Shown piece after piece: positions 63,800 through 64,000 of a stretch of DNA of 64,000 nucleotides. Both the position numbers and the translations under genes were made by a program. The stretch is from the NCBI GenBank assembly GCA_946811185.2, contig OX328109.1:15412255-15476254 (forward strand), read 5' to 3'. The notes beneath the pieces were generated by a model. It saw nothing but the letters and a program-made list of their open reading frames with translations. It searched no databases and was not told the DNA's origin. Every line of letters starts with the position of its first letter. Within the stretch, counting starts at the first letter, position 1. The DNA comes from Hippopus hippopus (lineage: Eukaryota > Mollusca > Bivalvia > Cardiida > Cardiidae).

Positions 63800-64000
63800 T
63801 GACACGTTCAGTCCAATATTGACTTGTCTTTATGCACAAAGGTATTTGACATTGTCACATGTACAAAGATTTTCAACATTGTCTCACACAAAAAGATTTT
63901 TTTTACTGTGCACATACATTTTTGATACTGTCACATTCACATATGATGTTTAACATTGCCGTATGTATGTGCATGTTGAACATTAAAACATTTACATAGA
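63800..64000. other. weakly periodic AT-rich sequence at the window end
   Basis: TTGACATTGTCACATGTACA, TTCAACATTGTCTCACACA, GATACTGTCACATTCACA and TTAACATTGCCGTATG recur about every 35-40 bp, suggesting an old tandem repeat that continues past the window. Confidence 0.4.

Overview
The window looks like nuclear DNA of a bivalve mollusc. It is AT-rich and spliced, and densely packed with short non-autonomous DNA transposons, tRNA-derived SINEs whose 3' part resembles the molluscan V-SINE/RUDI type, and dispersed hairpin-headed repeats carrying CCGTCC tracts. Only two genes can be supported with confidence. No rRNA, genuine tRNA gene, CRISPR array or bacterial-type operon is present. The species assignment is inference from repeat style.

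Layout. 1-250: possible last exon of an upstream gene. 542-1805: an internally deleted mariner holding a nested palindromic MITE. 2952-6423: a complete three-exon gene for a secreted GH128-type (Asl1-like) glycoside hydrolase, with a MITE-borne TATA box upstream and repeat-filled introns. 6600-14800: repeats and anonymous sequence. 14846-15089: first exon of a secreted somatomedin-B-domain protein resembling SBSPON. 15090-64000: no further convincing exon; this may be one very long intron or intergenic DNA.

Repeats. The dominant family, here called MITE-A, is about 225 bp. It has TTAA (or a one-base variant) at both ends, a short inverted terminus CYCTTTACCA and a 65-bp near-perfect central palindrome. 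Some 80 whole or partial copies lie here, about a quarter of the sequence, often joined end to end through one shared TTAA. I define the + orientation as the one whose left end reads CACACAATCC and whose right end reads GTCGTTTGGTAAAGAG. MITE-B (about 210 bp, also TTAA-ended) has a GATCAGACTGCAC...GTGCAGTCTGATC hairpin. MITE-C carries CTTCTGATTGGCTAAACC and its complement. MITE-D carries CTAACACTTGGACC arms. Both A and B fit piggyBac/Kolobok-type elements by TTAA target, but no such transposase is in the window.

Several nested insertions give exact element borders and relative ages: mariner 2 inside MITE-B, SINEs inside MITE-A, a Helitron-like repeat inside MITE-A, and a 440-bp TIR element inside MITE-B. 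The most unexpected signals are a cluster of nine 13-mers (GTGAATTACGTTA type) at 37.5-39.8 kb in a MITE-poor island, paired (compensatory) base changes in MITE-A hairpin arms, and a 62-nt-arm foldback at 40.4 kb.
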